The notes under the pieces were generated by a model. It was not told the DNA's origin. It made no database searches and was given only the letters and a program-made list of their open reading frames with translations. From contig QLIY01000037.1 in NCBI GenBank assembly GCA_003260075.1, forward strand, positions 128,218 to 192,217: 64,000 nucleotides of DNA, in the 5' to 3' direction. Both the position numbers and the translations under genes were made by a program. The stretch's first letter is position 1. The number at the start of each line of letters is the position of its first letter. Source of the stretch: Phallusia mammillata (taxonomy: Eukaryota > Chordata > Ascidiacea > Phlebobranchia > Ascidiidae). Positions 1 through 11,007 of this stretch are shown piece after piece.

Positions 1-10
1 CTAAAAATAC

Positions 11-2727
11 CTGCAAGGCTTCTCGAAACTGTGCATCAGACACAACATAACTGTCTTGCTGTTTTCCCAGAGCCTTTTGAGCAGCAGGTGGTGGTATAGC
101 AACTGTTGGCTGGCTTTGGGTGTGAGATGGTTTCCTACAACAATTACAAAACATAGCAACGTTTCCAGAGCACTTCTGCCTTTTTAAGCATTTCCTTGTT
201 GAAACCTGTCTTCCAACCATAAATTAACGTTTTAACAGTTTTAATTAGAATCCTACCTTTCCCTGTTTGATTCACGGGTCGTTTTTCGACTTTCCTGTGG
301 CTTTTCATCTCTCGGTGCTGAGTCATACGCTTTAGTAGCTGGAGGCCGGGAACTTTGTTTCTTTGTCGATGACTCCAGTGCATAATCCTTCATAAAAAAA
401 TATAAGTCATATTTAAGAACAATCACAAAGAAAACTACTGAAACCCACCCTATCTCTTGACTGATATGATGGTGGCTCATTAGGAACCTCAAATGGTCGC
501 TCTTCTGAAGGTTTTCTGCTAACATCAGGAGCACTCTTAAAATGGGAACTATGTTTTGAGGGCAGGCCCCCTGAACTAATGGGAATATTTGGCTTTCGTA
601 GGTTGGATGGGTTTTCTGTTGGTAAGCCTGCAATAAAAGGGAGTAACTAAGATTAATAATCCTAAATTAGAAATACAGTACTACAAAATGGAGTCGATTT
701 TAAATGTTCCAGTAGCTTTTTAGGTTCTGTATGCTGGTAAAACAACAGATAAATCACACAATCTGACTACAAAAAGTTACATGTATACCTGTGTGAAGGT
801 TTTGATGGGACATGGTCTGTGACCTATGATCCCTGTGGTAGCTTGACCGTACTGGGCCAGTTGCCTCGTACATGGGGTTCGGTATATTTTGATATGGATG
901 TTCAGTTTTAGATCGAGGTTTTGAAGTGTTTTCATAAAACCTATCATTCATCGGACTTGGTACATTTTGATAGTGATGTACAGTTCTGTCAGGCACATCT
1001 ACACCATCACCATGCCGGTGAGGATGTTGATCGTTTGATGTCCTTCGAGGTCTTTGTTCAGTTTTACTCCGATAGTGGTCCCTTGTTCTATGGTCATTAT
1101 GACTCTCATGCCTTGGCCGACTACCACGATCTGCTCTGTCGTTTTCATAGTTATTTCTAGATCGTTCATTTTCATAGTTATTTCTAGAACGATCATTTTC
1201 ATAGTTATTTCTGGGTCGATCCTCACTTCGATGTCGGTCCTGTCTACTGGAATGACGAGATGATGTACCGGAATCAAATGAGCGGCTTTCAGATTTTCCT
1301 GATTTGTCTTGATAGCGATCGACACCTGACGAAGAACCACGAGTATAAGAATCTCGAGCAGCATCTGAGCTTTTGTGTCTCGTGTACTCAGGTCCTCTTG
1401 AACGTTGTGATTCACGGTCCCTTGACGATCTTGGATCAACATTGACGTAACTTCGTTCCTCCCCATTTTCCCTTCTTCTTGATGACCTCCTGTCATTGTC
1501 TTCATGTCTTCTTCTTGAAGAAGAATGTCTGCTGCTCTCATTTCGACTACGATCAGAACTGCGATGATCTGTATCTCTTGGCGTCTCAGGCTGTTCACCT
1601 CGTCGGTAATTATCTCTATAATAACTGTCTCTTGAGCGATGATCATCATGTCTTGAACTTGGCTGTCTTGACTTAACTGTTCCAATTTCTGAACCACCAG
1701 ATGAACCAGTGCCATCTTCCCTTACAGCATCTGGAATTCTAACAAAAAAGTTGGCACTTGATTAACTTGAAAAACTACCTATTAAATAGTAGTATATATA
1801 CATTTATTATTGAGACTTTCTTCAATAGTGATCAGAAATTCGAGACAATCAGTTCATAAATCTCAGTGTATCAGTCTATACAGAAGATTTAAAGGCACTA
1901 TTCTCAGATACTTTAGATATGATGAGTCAGTTTTGGTCATAGACTTTATGATGGATTTCAGGTATAATATTTAATCACACATATATGGAAATTAGGTGTT
2001 ATCAACTTGGCTTCGCAATACCCTACATAAATTGCCCAAAGGGATTAAATTAAACTTGAATGAATTTAATCGTTTATCAGTTAAGGATTAGCAATTTAGA
2101 ACTTGTGATCAATAACTTTCCAATGCATTTTTGGCACCTGTCATCATTTATGTTGAGCTTTCTGATTCGAGGAGGACTTTCTTTTCTCAATGAATTTGAT
2201 CTTGTTACTGACAATGAAGACAGGTGAGGTAGAGCTCCGTTACCAGTTCTCTTCTTTCCAGTAATAATTTCCTACAGCCAATCATATCAAATAGATAACA
2301 TAAAAATAAAATCTACACGTTATGGATTAACAATGTACCTTTCCAATCAGTTATGCTTGAGTAACTATATAAAATAGAGGTCGACAAAAAAATTGGGACT
2401 GTTGACAAAATTACAAACACATAAGATGGCTTTTCAGGCCTGTTATTTACAGAAAGGAAACTACATTTTATCAATAGTAATAAATCAGTCATTTATTATG
2501 CATTTGCATGCATTTACTATTTCGACCTTTTCTGTTGGAACTGGAGTAATGAGACTAGCATCAATGAGAGGACGAGGTCTGGTTTTTGTGTCGGGAATGA
2601 TACTTTGCCATTGCAAAGGTAATCCAGTGAATCGTCCCTCATCCTCATCAAAACCAGTGTGGACTCGATGTTCAAAATTGCTTGGCTCAGAAATGTCAAT
2701 TCTCTTCTTTTTCTTTCCAGCAAACAT
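11..2727 (-). CDS. pak4: Group II p21-activated kinase (PAK4/5/6-like), N-terminal part, 3' end outside window
   Basis: This is a Rho-GTPase effector kinase of the group II PAK family; the family acts downstream of Cdc42/Rac on actin and adhesion. Coding exons on the minus strand are 2527-2727, 2138-2271, 789-1738, 449-627, 257-387 and 11-134. Their phases chain without a break over 573 codons. The start ATG at 2725-2727 begins [13 protein letters not shown]. The CRIB/p21-binding motif [15 protein letters not shown] follows at residues 12-26, then [12 protein letters not shown]. Exon 2 has [14 protein letters not shown], matching the conserved PAK4 segment. Exon 3 encodes a long Arg/Asp/Ser/Tyr-rich disordered linker. 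Exon 6 ends in [11 protein letters not shown], which in PAK4 lies just before the kinase domain, so the catalytic part must be left of position 1. The linker is longer than in vertebrate PAK4. Single-member orthology to PAK4, 5 or 6 cannot be decided here. Family assignment is very secure; exon 1 donor choice (AAG|gtcgaa) is inferred. Confidence 0.93.
1142..1222 (-). repeat. 27-bp x3 tandem repeat coding for a 9-residue RNNYEN-type unit
   Basis: Three head-to-tail copies of a 27-bp unit occur inside the large linker exon of the PAK gene (starts near 1142, 1169 and 1196). Read on the minus strand they encode RNNYEN followed by D/E-R-S/A type residues three times. The unit is a multiple of three, so copy number can change without frame loss. 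Confidence 0.85.
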
Positions 2728-3915
2728 GTTTCATGCCTTGAATGTCCACAGAACAAAGATGCTATAGTTTTTTCATGTTCCCTTCTTTACATGTTCAAGT
2801 TTGCCCAGGTACAACAAGCATGAAAAAAAGCTTTAGGTATCAAATAGTAAACAGCAGAGTGAGTAGAGTAGACCAATGTTCAAGTGTTTTAAATAAATAG
2901 CAGATCACTGTTCAAGTGTTTTTCACAGCACCACAATCTGAAAGATTTGAAATAATGCGTTGGGTTCAAGCACATTAGCTTTATAAGTTTCTGCACACGA
3001 AAAAATACTAAAAAAGCCACCTGGCTATAGTTGACTGAATTTAATGGATTTTTTTCATGCCCAATTCGGAAAAGTAAGGGTCTTAACTTTGCGAGCCACA
3101 AGTTTAAACAGAACAACAGATATAATCAAAAAACTGTTACAACTTTCAATTGTCATTCGCAATTTGCGAAGTAGTAAAAACAAAAATTCTCGATTTCCGT
3201 AAATACAAAATTTGGTTCGTACAATGGGACAGTAAATGTACGAACGTAAAATAAAAGTTGCTTCTAAACGGTAGAGCTACTAACACCATTTTACACATGT
3301 TTATTGCTTAGTTTGGCATTTCAACATTTATTTAATTTCCTATCAACATCAATTATTAAACATAAACTTCTTAACTTTTCAATTGCCTTTTGTCGTAGAA
3401 ATAGTCTGCTCTTTATAATCCGATGAGCCAACAAGCACAACACACAATTATTGTTTTTGTGTAGTGTTATTGCATTATAAACACTGGCTTAATTGTTACT
3501 TTTTTACGTCAATTAAGCAGCTGAACAACATAGACAATTATAGCACAGTAATTTTGCTGCCATGAGTTTTGCCGCGCGATTTCTGGAAAACAGGGTCGTC
3601 TGGTGGAAACAAAATTAAACCGTAACCAACTCGGTAAGTAGAAGATTTTTTGTTTAATGTTTATCCTCAGGCGACGGTTAAATGCGTTACGCTTGCAATG
3701 AGTCCCCCGTCGAGCTGCCTCGTTTTTATTGCAAGTTCGTTGCATAATTTTTTATTTGATTTTTTGAACATAAAGAGTTGGTAAATTTAGTTCAACCAAT
3801 CGTATTCCACTGGGATTGAGCAATGCGGCAAGTTTAACCACAGCCATCTTGCATTTTTACTGCTGTATAGAATAGACGTTTGCAATTCGTCTTGTGACTT
3901 AATATGTATTTAAAA

Positions 3916-4405
3916 CAGGGAGTCGAACCGCTTGTCATATGGGTTCAGGTTCGGTTCGGGTTCACTTGGTTTTGTTTTTAAGGGTTCGGGTTCAGTTCAG
4001 GTTTTTAAAAATGTATATTTTCGGGTTCGGGTTTTGTTCCGGTTCGGGCAAATTATCCGGTCCGAACCGGTTTGCGGTTTTTAAACCGGTTCAAATCTTT
4101 ATTCATGTCAATTTAACTCTAACCATCATCTACCTGGACTCCAAAAGAATTTTGCCCGTGCACTGTAATTTTTGACACGCCCTATAAGTGTTATCTCGCG
4201 TATTAGTTTTGAATAAAATCACGACATATAAAACAGACTGCATTTTTTACTGGTTCGGTTCCGGTTCGGGTCCAACGCCAAACAAAATATGGGGTTCAAC
4301 TCCGGTTCGGGTTTTTAGAAAATCGTATTTAGCGGTTCGGGTTTAATGAAATCAACCGCTCAAACCGGTTTGCGGGTTCGGGTTCAGTTCCGGTTCGACT
4401 CCCTG
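3916..4405. mobile_element. hAT-type MITE with internal GGTTCGG-rich repeats
   Basis: The ends are a perfect 15-bp inverted repeat, CAGGGAGTCGAACCG and CGGTTCGACTCCCTG. The flanks are near-identical 8-bp duplications, atttaaaa and atttaaag. The interior is packed with GGTTCGG/GGTTCGGGTTC-like repeats. No transposase frame is present, so it is non-autonomous. Confidence 0.88.
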
Positions 4406-4596
4406 ATTTAAAGACGGTAAAGATGAGCTTTTTGTCAGCCTTTAAAGTTACGACCATAGCAAATGTTTTAAAATTGATTTTTGCTCAATATACATTTAAT
4501 ACACACGCATATACAGAAACTATTTGGGCAAATCAGTTTCAAAACATCGTCTGAAACTTTTAATCTTGTCCTGGATTGTTGCGTTGAATGAATCGT

Positions 4597-4602
4597 TTTA
4601 TT
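4597..4602 (-). promoter_or_regulatory. AATAAA polyadenylation signal candidate for the GPCR
   Basis: AATAAA on the minus strand begins one base after the TAA stop (4604-4606). If used, the 3' UTR would be only about 20-30 nt; a more distal signal is possible. Confidence 0.35.
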
Positions 4603-4603
4603 T

Positions 4604-7600
4604 TTATGATATTGAGCACGATTCAGGTCCACGACAGCAGTAGCAAATCCATTTCCCGGCTCGTCTAATGATGTTTACGTAACCGGTTCGGAAGTTACGG
4701 TTGAGAACACCGTAGATGATGCTGTTCACTGCGCTGCAAAATGTGATCACAAGAAAAAATGAAACAGCAATACGTAGCGACAAGCGAGGTTTAACAGGAG
4801 AACATAGGACTGAAAACTACAATCGCGAGCGACCGTGCCAAGTTTAAGGATTCCTAGATGAATACAAATAATTATTGAAACATTTTGTTAATTTGCTCGC
4901 TTTGAGTCTAGTTTAATGGGTAGACCAGAGGTGGGGATCCTGCGGCCTAAAGGCGATGTCAGAATACAATTAAGGATGTTGATAATACACACTGCACCAG
5001 GCGCTAAAAACTAGACAGAAACTTATTTTTTACCTTTATTCCACATTTCTTTTTCATTGGTTCTAAGGGCACCAAATGTTTGCGTACTGGTACACAAAGC
5101 GATATCCGTAGAACTGCCAAGAGACCAAGGTTCTACAATCTTACTTGTGTTGCAAATGAACAATTATTTGCGCATAATCGAATGTCTTAAACTCGTCTGT
5201 GATGTCACAAGCTGCTCTTAGATTGATATTGATAAACAAGCGAGTAACTATGTTACTAAAATCCTGAATGCTGTAGTGAGGGTGGAAATGTAGTGACGAA
5301 TTTCCAATAGCACATCAACCATTATGTAAGTCAAAAAGTTTGAATGCCACTGTCCTTGTCCTGAGAAATAGTCTATGCGGCCTGAACGTTTGGTGGCCTT
5401 CACAAACAAAAAGGTTCCCCACCCCTTGGGTAGACCTATGCATTAGATTAGAGCTACATTTTTTTGTAAAGCGGTTTAAACTTTGGCAGAATTAAATCTC
5501 GTACATGTTCACAAACATTATAATGTTTACAATCGCATACGATTATGTTAATTGTTTGTACGAAATGGCAACATTAGCTTCAAAAAAATCTATTCTAACA
5601 TACCTGTTAGCAAGTGCCAACCAACCACATGCGCGTGTTGATAACGGCGTTCTTAGTGACTGAAACAAGGTAAGAAGAGCGTACGGTGTCCAAAAGAGAA
5701 TAAAAAATACAACCACGACTACTAGCGTCAGCAGCATATTTCGTTCCCGTTCTTCTGAGCGTTGCTGTTGTTTGGTTTTTTTATTTGCTGGCTTCGGTTT
5801 GGCGTTTTGTCTGATCGTATGGTTCAGGGCAGTTGATGCGACTGAACTGCTTTCTGATGTTATCCCGTCTCCCATGCCACCGGAGGCGCTAATCTGTAAT
5901 GAAAAGCATAAATATCTTTTGGTAGCACACCTATCTTAGAAAGATATGATTTGCTGTGATTTCATAATTAATTTGATTCTGCGTGTACTGAATATTGTAC
6001 GGAATTCAACGCGTTCTATAAAAAAACGATTCGGACAGTATGTTCAACGAGTTTTAACCTGAACAAAAGTATTGTTTTTTTGGTACATAATGATGATATG
6101 GGCCTACCTGTTTGTTTTCAACACCGTCAACACTTCGGGATGTTTTTCGCACGTGTCTGTTCAAAACAAAAGTTACTCTTTTGCTGGGCAGTTCCATGGC
6201 TGGTCACTTTTAACCAATGTGAAGTATAGCACATTTACACTCGGTGTTAAACAAAAACTGTATGTAAGCTCGTAGCAGTTATCTGGGACAGTTCATTGAT
6301 AATATTAATCTACGAACTGGTAATTAGAACCGTTTACACATTAAGTCTGAGTGCGGTTTGAATGAAGTCAAGTATTGAAAGTGGTGCCGTTGTAATCTTG
6401 CGTTATTCAGTTGGGAATAACTGACGTTTCTTTGCATTATTTTTTCGCACGCTTCACAGGTGTATAATGCTTTATAGTACTGTTGCGCGTTAGAGAAACG
6501 AAACTAGAACATCGGCATATATAACGCAAGTATATGATTGAGTAACGTTAAGAGATTTAATTTATCTAACTTGCATGGAAAGAACCTGAGATACAATCTC
6601 AACGCACTATCCTGGAATTCACAACATCACATGTTCTTGGAATTCGTTAGATGCTCGATTTGGAGCATGTGCGTCATTGATGCACGGGGATCGAAAACAC
6701 TTTATAGAGTCAGATGTTCTTGCGTATCGCTAAAATCAAGTTGTGCATCCTGGTAACTTTAAAGTAACAGATAGAACACCGATCTATTCGTTGCGCGCTT
6801 TTAAGGGAAAGTGACGCAGCTCGGTCAATCAACTATGTAAATTAACTGCATTAAAACAGTGGTGCACAACCTGCGACCGTCCGCTGCTGTAAATGTATGC
6901 GACTGCACACATGTATGTTACACTGCAACATCCAGGAGTTGTATATTAAGGCGTGTAGCAAGAACATGTGATGCGACCAGCAATAACAGCCTTTCTATAT
7001 TGACGCACCTTTAGGTACATTGTGATGTCGTTAAGCCAAACCCTAAAATGCATTGTTTGGTTTCTTTTAAGGAATTAACCAATATTAAGTAAGCTGCTGA
7101 CAATTAATGCACACTGTTTCGACCGATAAGGTCTTATCAGTCCAGCTAGTTACAATGCACAGGTGGTATTGGCTAGTTGACCCATTTAACGGCACTTATT
7201 GTTGGGAGTGATCGACAGGCAAAAAAGCCATACCATGACCAATTCTGTTTGATGCCACACGGCATAAGCCGCATAAACCTAATAGGAAACTGGTTTACAA
7301 TGGCCAAGCAACTGCTCGGTAACCAAAGTCAATGGTTAATTATATATCAACAACCAATATGGTTTTTAGGGTGTTGTCATTGACGATCAGACAAATTTAG
7401 GATTTTTTTTTATCACAGTTACAGTTATCAACCATACCAGTTTATATCGAGTACTTACATGTATACAGCGCAGTACATATACGCCGTTATTGAGATTTGG
7501 ATAAAAATGGTTGCAAACACAATGAGAACGTTGTATCCCATATCAGTTGCGTCATTCCACATACACGCCTGCATATCCACGTCGTAATGTACAAGTGGGC

Positions 7601-9494
7601 GACTGCCTGCAAGTAAAAAATGTTTGAAAGCTAAAAAAATATACTAGTGATTTTGTAGGGTTTTAAACTTACCAAACCATCCGACAACCAATGGAAGAGC
7701 GACGAGAAAACAATATACCCATATGACCACAATCATTGCTGTAGTTTGTCTGCAAAATATCAGCAAGTCAATTCATTGCGGTTCGCGGGTACACATTTCA
7801 TGCAGATGTTGCATTAAGTTTTGTGTACTGAAAATGTGGCATAAACAGAGCTATTTAACAACATTACATAAACCATTTGCCAAATTACTTTTTGTTACTC
7901 GCATAAAGCATTCGCCTCAACTTAAAAAAGGCTTTGTCGCTAAACGTGCCCGTATTTATTCAATGCAATGTCTTACTTTTTTCCGAAATACTTATGGCTC
8001 GTGGTTGGTCTGGTTACTTGGTTGTAGCGGCAAATGGAAATAAACATTAGAGTGGACATCGAAACTTCACAACATAATGATCCAATCATCGCAGTCACAT
8101 TACATAACCACATACTGTCCATAAACACGTTCTTGTACCCCTGCATTACAAATTGAATTGTATTGTGACCAAATATTTTGGTCATGCACAATTATGTTGT
8201 TTTGTTCACTTTGTTTTCCTGATTTTGCACCGTCACGCGCATTTCTTTTCTCTTGTGTTATTTGGTTTGTGGCACGTTGTTAGCATTCCCTTCGTTTGCC
8301 TGTAGGGCTCCATGGATTGCGCTGATTGGCCTGGAACGCGCTGCTTTACCAATCAGGCACTTACAAAAGCAACTTCTGCTATGTAAAACAGGCTTTTTCT
8401 CTGGGTGGCGCGTGTAACGCGAGGTGTTGGTTTGTTGAAGGTCGCCACGTGTTGTTGCATTTTAACGTGGCTATACTTTTATCGTGGTTTATTTTATAGT
8501 TTTAATAAAGTTGCGCTGCCCAAAATTAAACCAGTGCGCGGTATCTTTGGCTTTGGTGGTGGGCCGTTATTGCAGGGTTCGGGCACAGAATATTTCCGTA
8601 ACAGTATTCATGCCTAAATTTAACAAGTAAAAACACACAAACAAAAAGATTTTCTTGGAAATCTTTGCAGAAACTGTGATGTTTGGTGCTTTTTCAAATG
8701 TTTTAATCTAAAAATGATCAGTTGGAATTATTTTACAGCGCCCAACAACGAAGCCAACGTTGTTTTATTTAGTTTAATCAATTGTGTCGCAAAAAATGTA
8801 GGTTGATCGTAAATCAAAATAATAGAAACAACTAACAAAATAATGTTTAACTTTTTTCAATCGACTCTTGGAATTTTACAACATGCAGTTATTTGTTTTC
8901 AAAACCGAACCCAAGTAGCCTACCAAACTTTAGGGCCTAAAAATCTAATGTTAAGTACACTCACGTTACAAATGTTTGCTAAAATCACTGGAATGTTCCA
9001 TGCAGTAATCACAAGATCTGCCACTGCTAGGTTGATGATGAAAGCAACACCTAAGTTGCGTAAACGTTTTTCTATGAGTGCCGCTCCAATAATAAACAAG
9101 TTGCCAACAATGCCTACAAAGAAACAAGGAGCTTATTATAGGAGTAATACCAACACGCAACCTTAAAGCTAGGTTTTTGGCAAGTGTTACGCAGATAGTA
9201 TACCAAGATCTTTGTATTATATTTGAACACATCAACACATTTATTTGTTATTTCACGCTTGGCTGCACACAGCTTTCCTGAATCCTGCTTATTTTTTTTA
9301 CAATACCGAAACATCGAGTAGAACAAGTTGTATCAGATTGAAACATTTTGGTAATTTCAGATGATTTACTCACCTACGGTAACAATAATGGCCAAAAAGG
9401 GAATTTCAAAATACGGGTCTCCTATCGTGTTGGTCGGTCGTGCGATTGTCGAATTGTTAACAAACAATTCGTCGTAGGGGCCTGTAGTCACCAT
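4604..9494 (-). CDS. Class A (rhodopsin-family) GPCR, melatonin/amine-receptor-like, 352 aa
   Basis: A seven-transmembrane receptor of the plasma membrane; its ligand cannot be read from sequence. Minus-strand exons are 9374-9494, 8965-9113, 7992-8140, 7673-7749, 7459-7606, 5604-5888 and 4604-4733. Phases chain exactly through 353 codons including the stop. The N terminus has an NNST sequon. TM1 carries IVGNLFIIG; TM2 carries NLAVADL preceded by KRLRNLG, very like melatonin receptors. TM3 starts at WLC (disulphide Cys) and ends ISICRYNQ, so the DRY motif is CRY. TM4 is IVVIWVYCFLVALPLVVGW. The second extracellular loop has the partner Cys (QACMW). TM6 is FFILFWTPY. TM7 reads WLALANSAVNSIIYG, so NPxxY is NSIIY, followed by LNRNFRTGY and a Cys-rich tail (CYCC). 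A second acceptor (5894) would break the frame, so the exon start at 5888 is preferred. Class A is certain; subfamily (melatonin-like, H2-like or other) is open. Confidence 0.93.
4926..5427. mobile_element. hAT-like MITE in the last GPCR intron
   Basis: An approximately 500-bp element is flanked by a perfect 8-bp duplication, gggtagac, at 4918-4925 and 5428-5435. Its ends, CAGAGGTGGGGATCC and GGTTCCCCACCCCTT, are imperfect inverted repeats. No coding capacity is visible. Confidence 0.85.
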
Positions 9495-10456
9495 TTTTAT
9501 CAACAGGATTTGTATTTTCTTGATGGAATTTTTAAAACTGAATGCTATTGGTTGGGTGAAGTGTGAAACATATCCTGCAACCAGGCTAACGAATTAAGTC
9601 ACTGCATCTACGTAATAATGAAATAAAACAATGCTTGTTATTTCTACCAAAGACGCAGCTTTCCTTTTCTAACACTTGTAAACAATGACAGCGAGATTAA
9701 TTGCTATCATCACTTACTAAGTGTACAAGATATTCTGTATGGTTTCCAAAACTCACTTCATAACACTATCAAGACATTACTAATTTCTTTCTGGATTTAA
9801 ATTCGGCTATGGACATTTCTTAGAAGTGGAAGACGTTTGCTTTATAATTGACATCGTGCTGTAAGTTGATCGATGTTTCCGTCCTGCATCGTTTTTTCGA
9901 ACGTATTACACTTTTGCTTTTTTTGTGCTAAGTGACACGGACAGATAAAATCTGCCTGAAACGCAATTAAGGGTACATGTTATAAAGGTTGAATTTAAAT
10001 CAAATTTACAACCATGAACACTAAATACATTACTTAAAAAAATAAGTTTCATAAATGGCTTTGTAAGTGGTTAAAATGAACTTTACTGCAGCAGAATTAC
10101 CACTTGTTTCCATAGCTCCTTTGTTTGGTAACAAATATGCGTATAAAGAGACCATTATTGATTTTTTTTGTCGTAATATGACGCCTACAATTGCTGACTT
10201 CTAAATCAGTCAACAATTACCGTTTTTAATCAATGCAGTATGCAGGGTTGTGTTTAAAATAACTTGTGTAACAAGCGCAACAGTATAATACACAAAAGGT
10301 GACCATACGATTTCTTAATGGATTTGGCCGGCGATCAATTCTGCAAGATAACCCAGTTACGAGTTGATAAAACCCGACTTGATAAGCTGGTACGCTTTGA
10401 CAAGGCTTTGTTATGTCACTATTGTTACAAACGTGATCAGCTGAGTCGAGACCCGG

Positions 10457-10477
10457 CAGCTGTGTGACGTCACGTGA
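10457..10477 (+). promoter_or_regulatory. E-box CAGCTG plus overlapping CRE (TGACGTCA) and E-box (TCACGTGA)
   Basis: CAGCTG lies at 10457-10462. The full CRE palindrome TGACGTCA lies at 10465-10472 and shares three bases with TCACGTGA at 10470-10477. They sit about 530 bp upstream of the ryanodine receptor ATG and about 80 bp upstream of a predicted non-coding exon end. CRE and MyoD-type E-box sites are known features of ascidian muscle gene promoters. Their use here is inferred. Confidence 0.55.
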
Positions 10478-10559
10478 TAACCACGGGTCTGTCATTTGTC
10501 CCTGAATCGATTGCGCGAATTGGCAACACCGAGGGCAGAGTTGCAGAAGCTGCGATAAG
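10478..10559 (+). other. Possible non-coding first exon of the ryanodine receptor gene
   Basis: The sequence GATAAG|gtaagttt at 10560 is a near-perfect splice donor with no coding frame in front of it. It lies downstream of the CRE/E-box block, and several AG acceptors lie just before the ATG at 11008. The 5' end given is arbitrary. Trans-splicing of a spliced leader near the ATG is an alternative explanation. Confidence 0.3.
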
Positions 10560-11007
10560 GTAAGTTTAGTCTGACCGCTGTATGCACGCCATCACCATTT
10601 GAGTTACCCTCAACCAGTGGAACAAGAGCCTTGTATGCAATCCTTTGATTACCATTAGTGTTTTGAAAGCTAAAAATATTTGAAGAAGTAAGAACTTGGA
10701 TACGTTCAACAGGTAAATTTGCAGTATAAGTTACAAGTTTGTTGGTAAAAGTGACACAAAAATTAGTCTTGATTGCCAAATAGAATCAAATTGTGTCAAA
10801 ACATAGCTGCCAGACAACTTGTGTACAAAGAATACATCATGCAGTGTTTAGCGGTATTCATTTTCAGTAATGTTTGGCAGCATAGTGCTTTTGTGCTGAA
10901 TTTATAATTTATTACATGTGTGGTAATCAATGCTGATCTCCATAGGATTGGTGCGGGCATTCACTTAGCTAGTAGGTCAGGTGTGCGATAGATAACTTTT
11001 GTGGATT

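Larger units (their letters stand above)
2728..4603. other. Intergenic interval between the GPCR and PAK genes
   Basis: Apart from the MITE at 3916-4405 I see no convincing exon here. It should contain the 3' flank of the GPCR and the promoter and 5' UTR of the PAK gene, since both genes run leftwards. Short open frames in it show no recognisable protein similarity. Confidence 0.6.
9495..11007. promoter_or_regulatory. Divergent promoter interval between GPCR (-) and ryanodine receptor (+)
   Basis: About 1.5 kb separates the two start codons, so the interval must contain both promoters or 5' UTRs. It shows no protein-like frame. The notable block is 10450-10560, with E-box and CRE palindromes followed by a strong splice donor. 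The rest is AT-rich with nothing I can assign. Confidence 0.6.

Noticed and set aside
144..383. 79-residue minus frame starting MHWSHRQR
   Set aside because: It reads exon 257-387 out of phase. The phase fixed by exons 449-627 and 11-134 gives [13 protein letters not shown] instead.
999..1715. 238-residue ATG-led minus frame in the PAK linker exon
   Set aside because: It is one of the wrong frames of the same exon. The frame that joins exon 2 and exon 4 in phase gives the RS/RD-rich linker and connects the conserved PAK segments on both sides.
3781..3850. Minus-strand AALLNPSGIRLV as the missing NPxxY exon of the GPCR
   Set aside because: It does not continue into a C-terminal tail and has no suitable acceptor. 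The true last exon is 4604-4733 with NSIIYGVLNRNFR, in exact phase.
8405..8617. Plus-strand 70-residue frame inside GPCR intron 2
   Set aside because: No recognisable domain, and it lies in an intron of an opposite-strand gene; probably chance in a locally GC-richer segment.
10226..10779. Two minus frames of 89 and 95 residues in the divergent interval
   Set aside because: Composition and lack of similarity or splice structure argue against coding; the region is better explained as promoter and 5' UTR.
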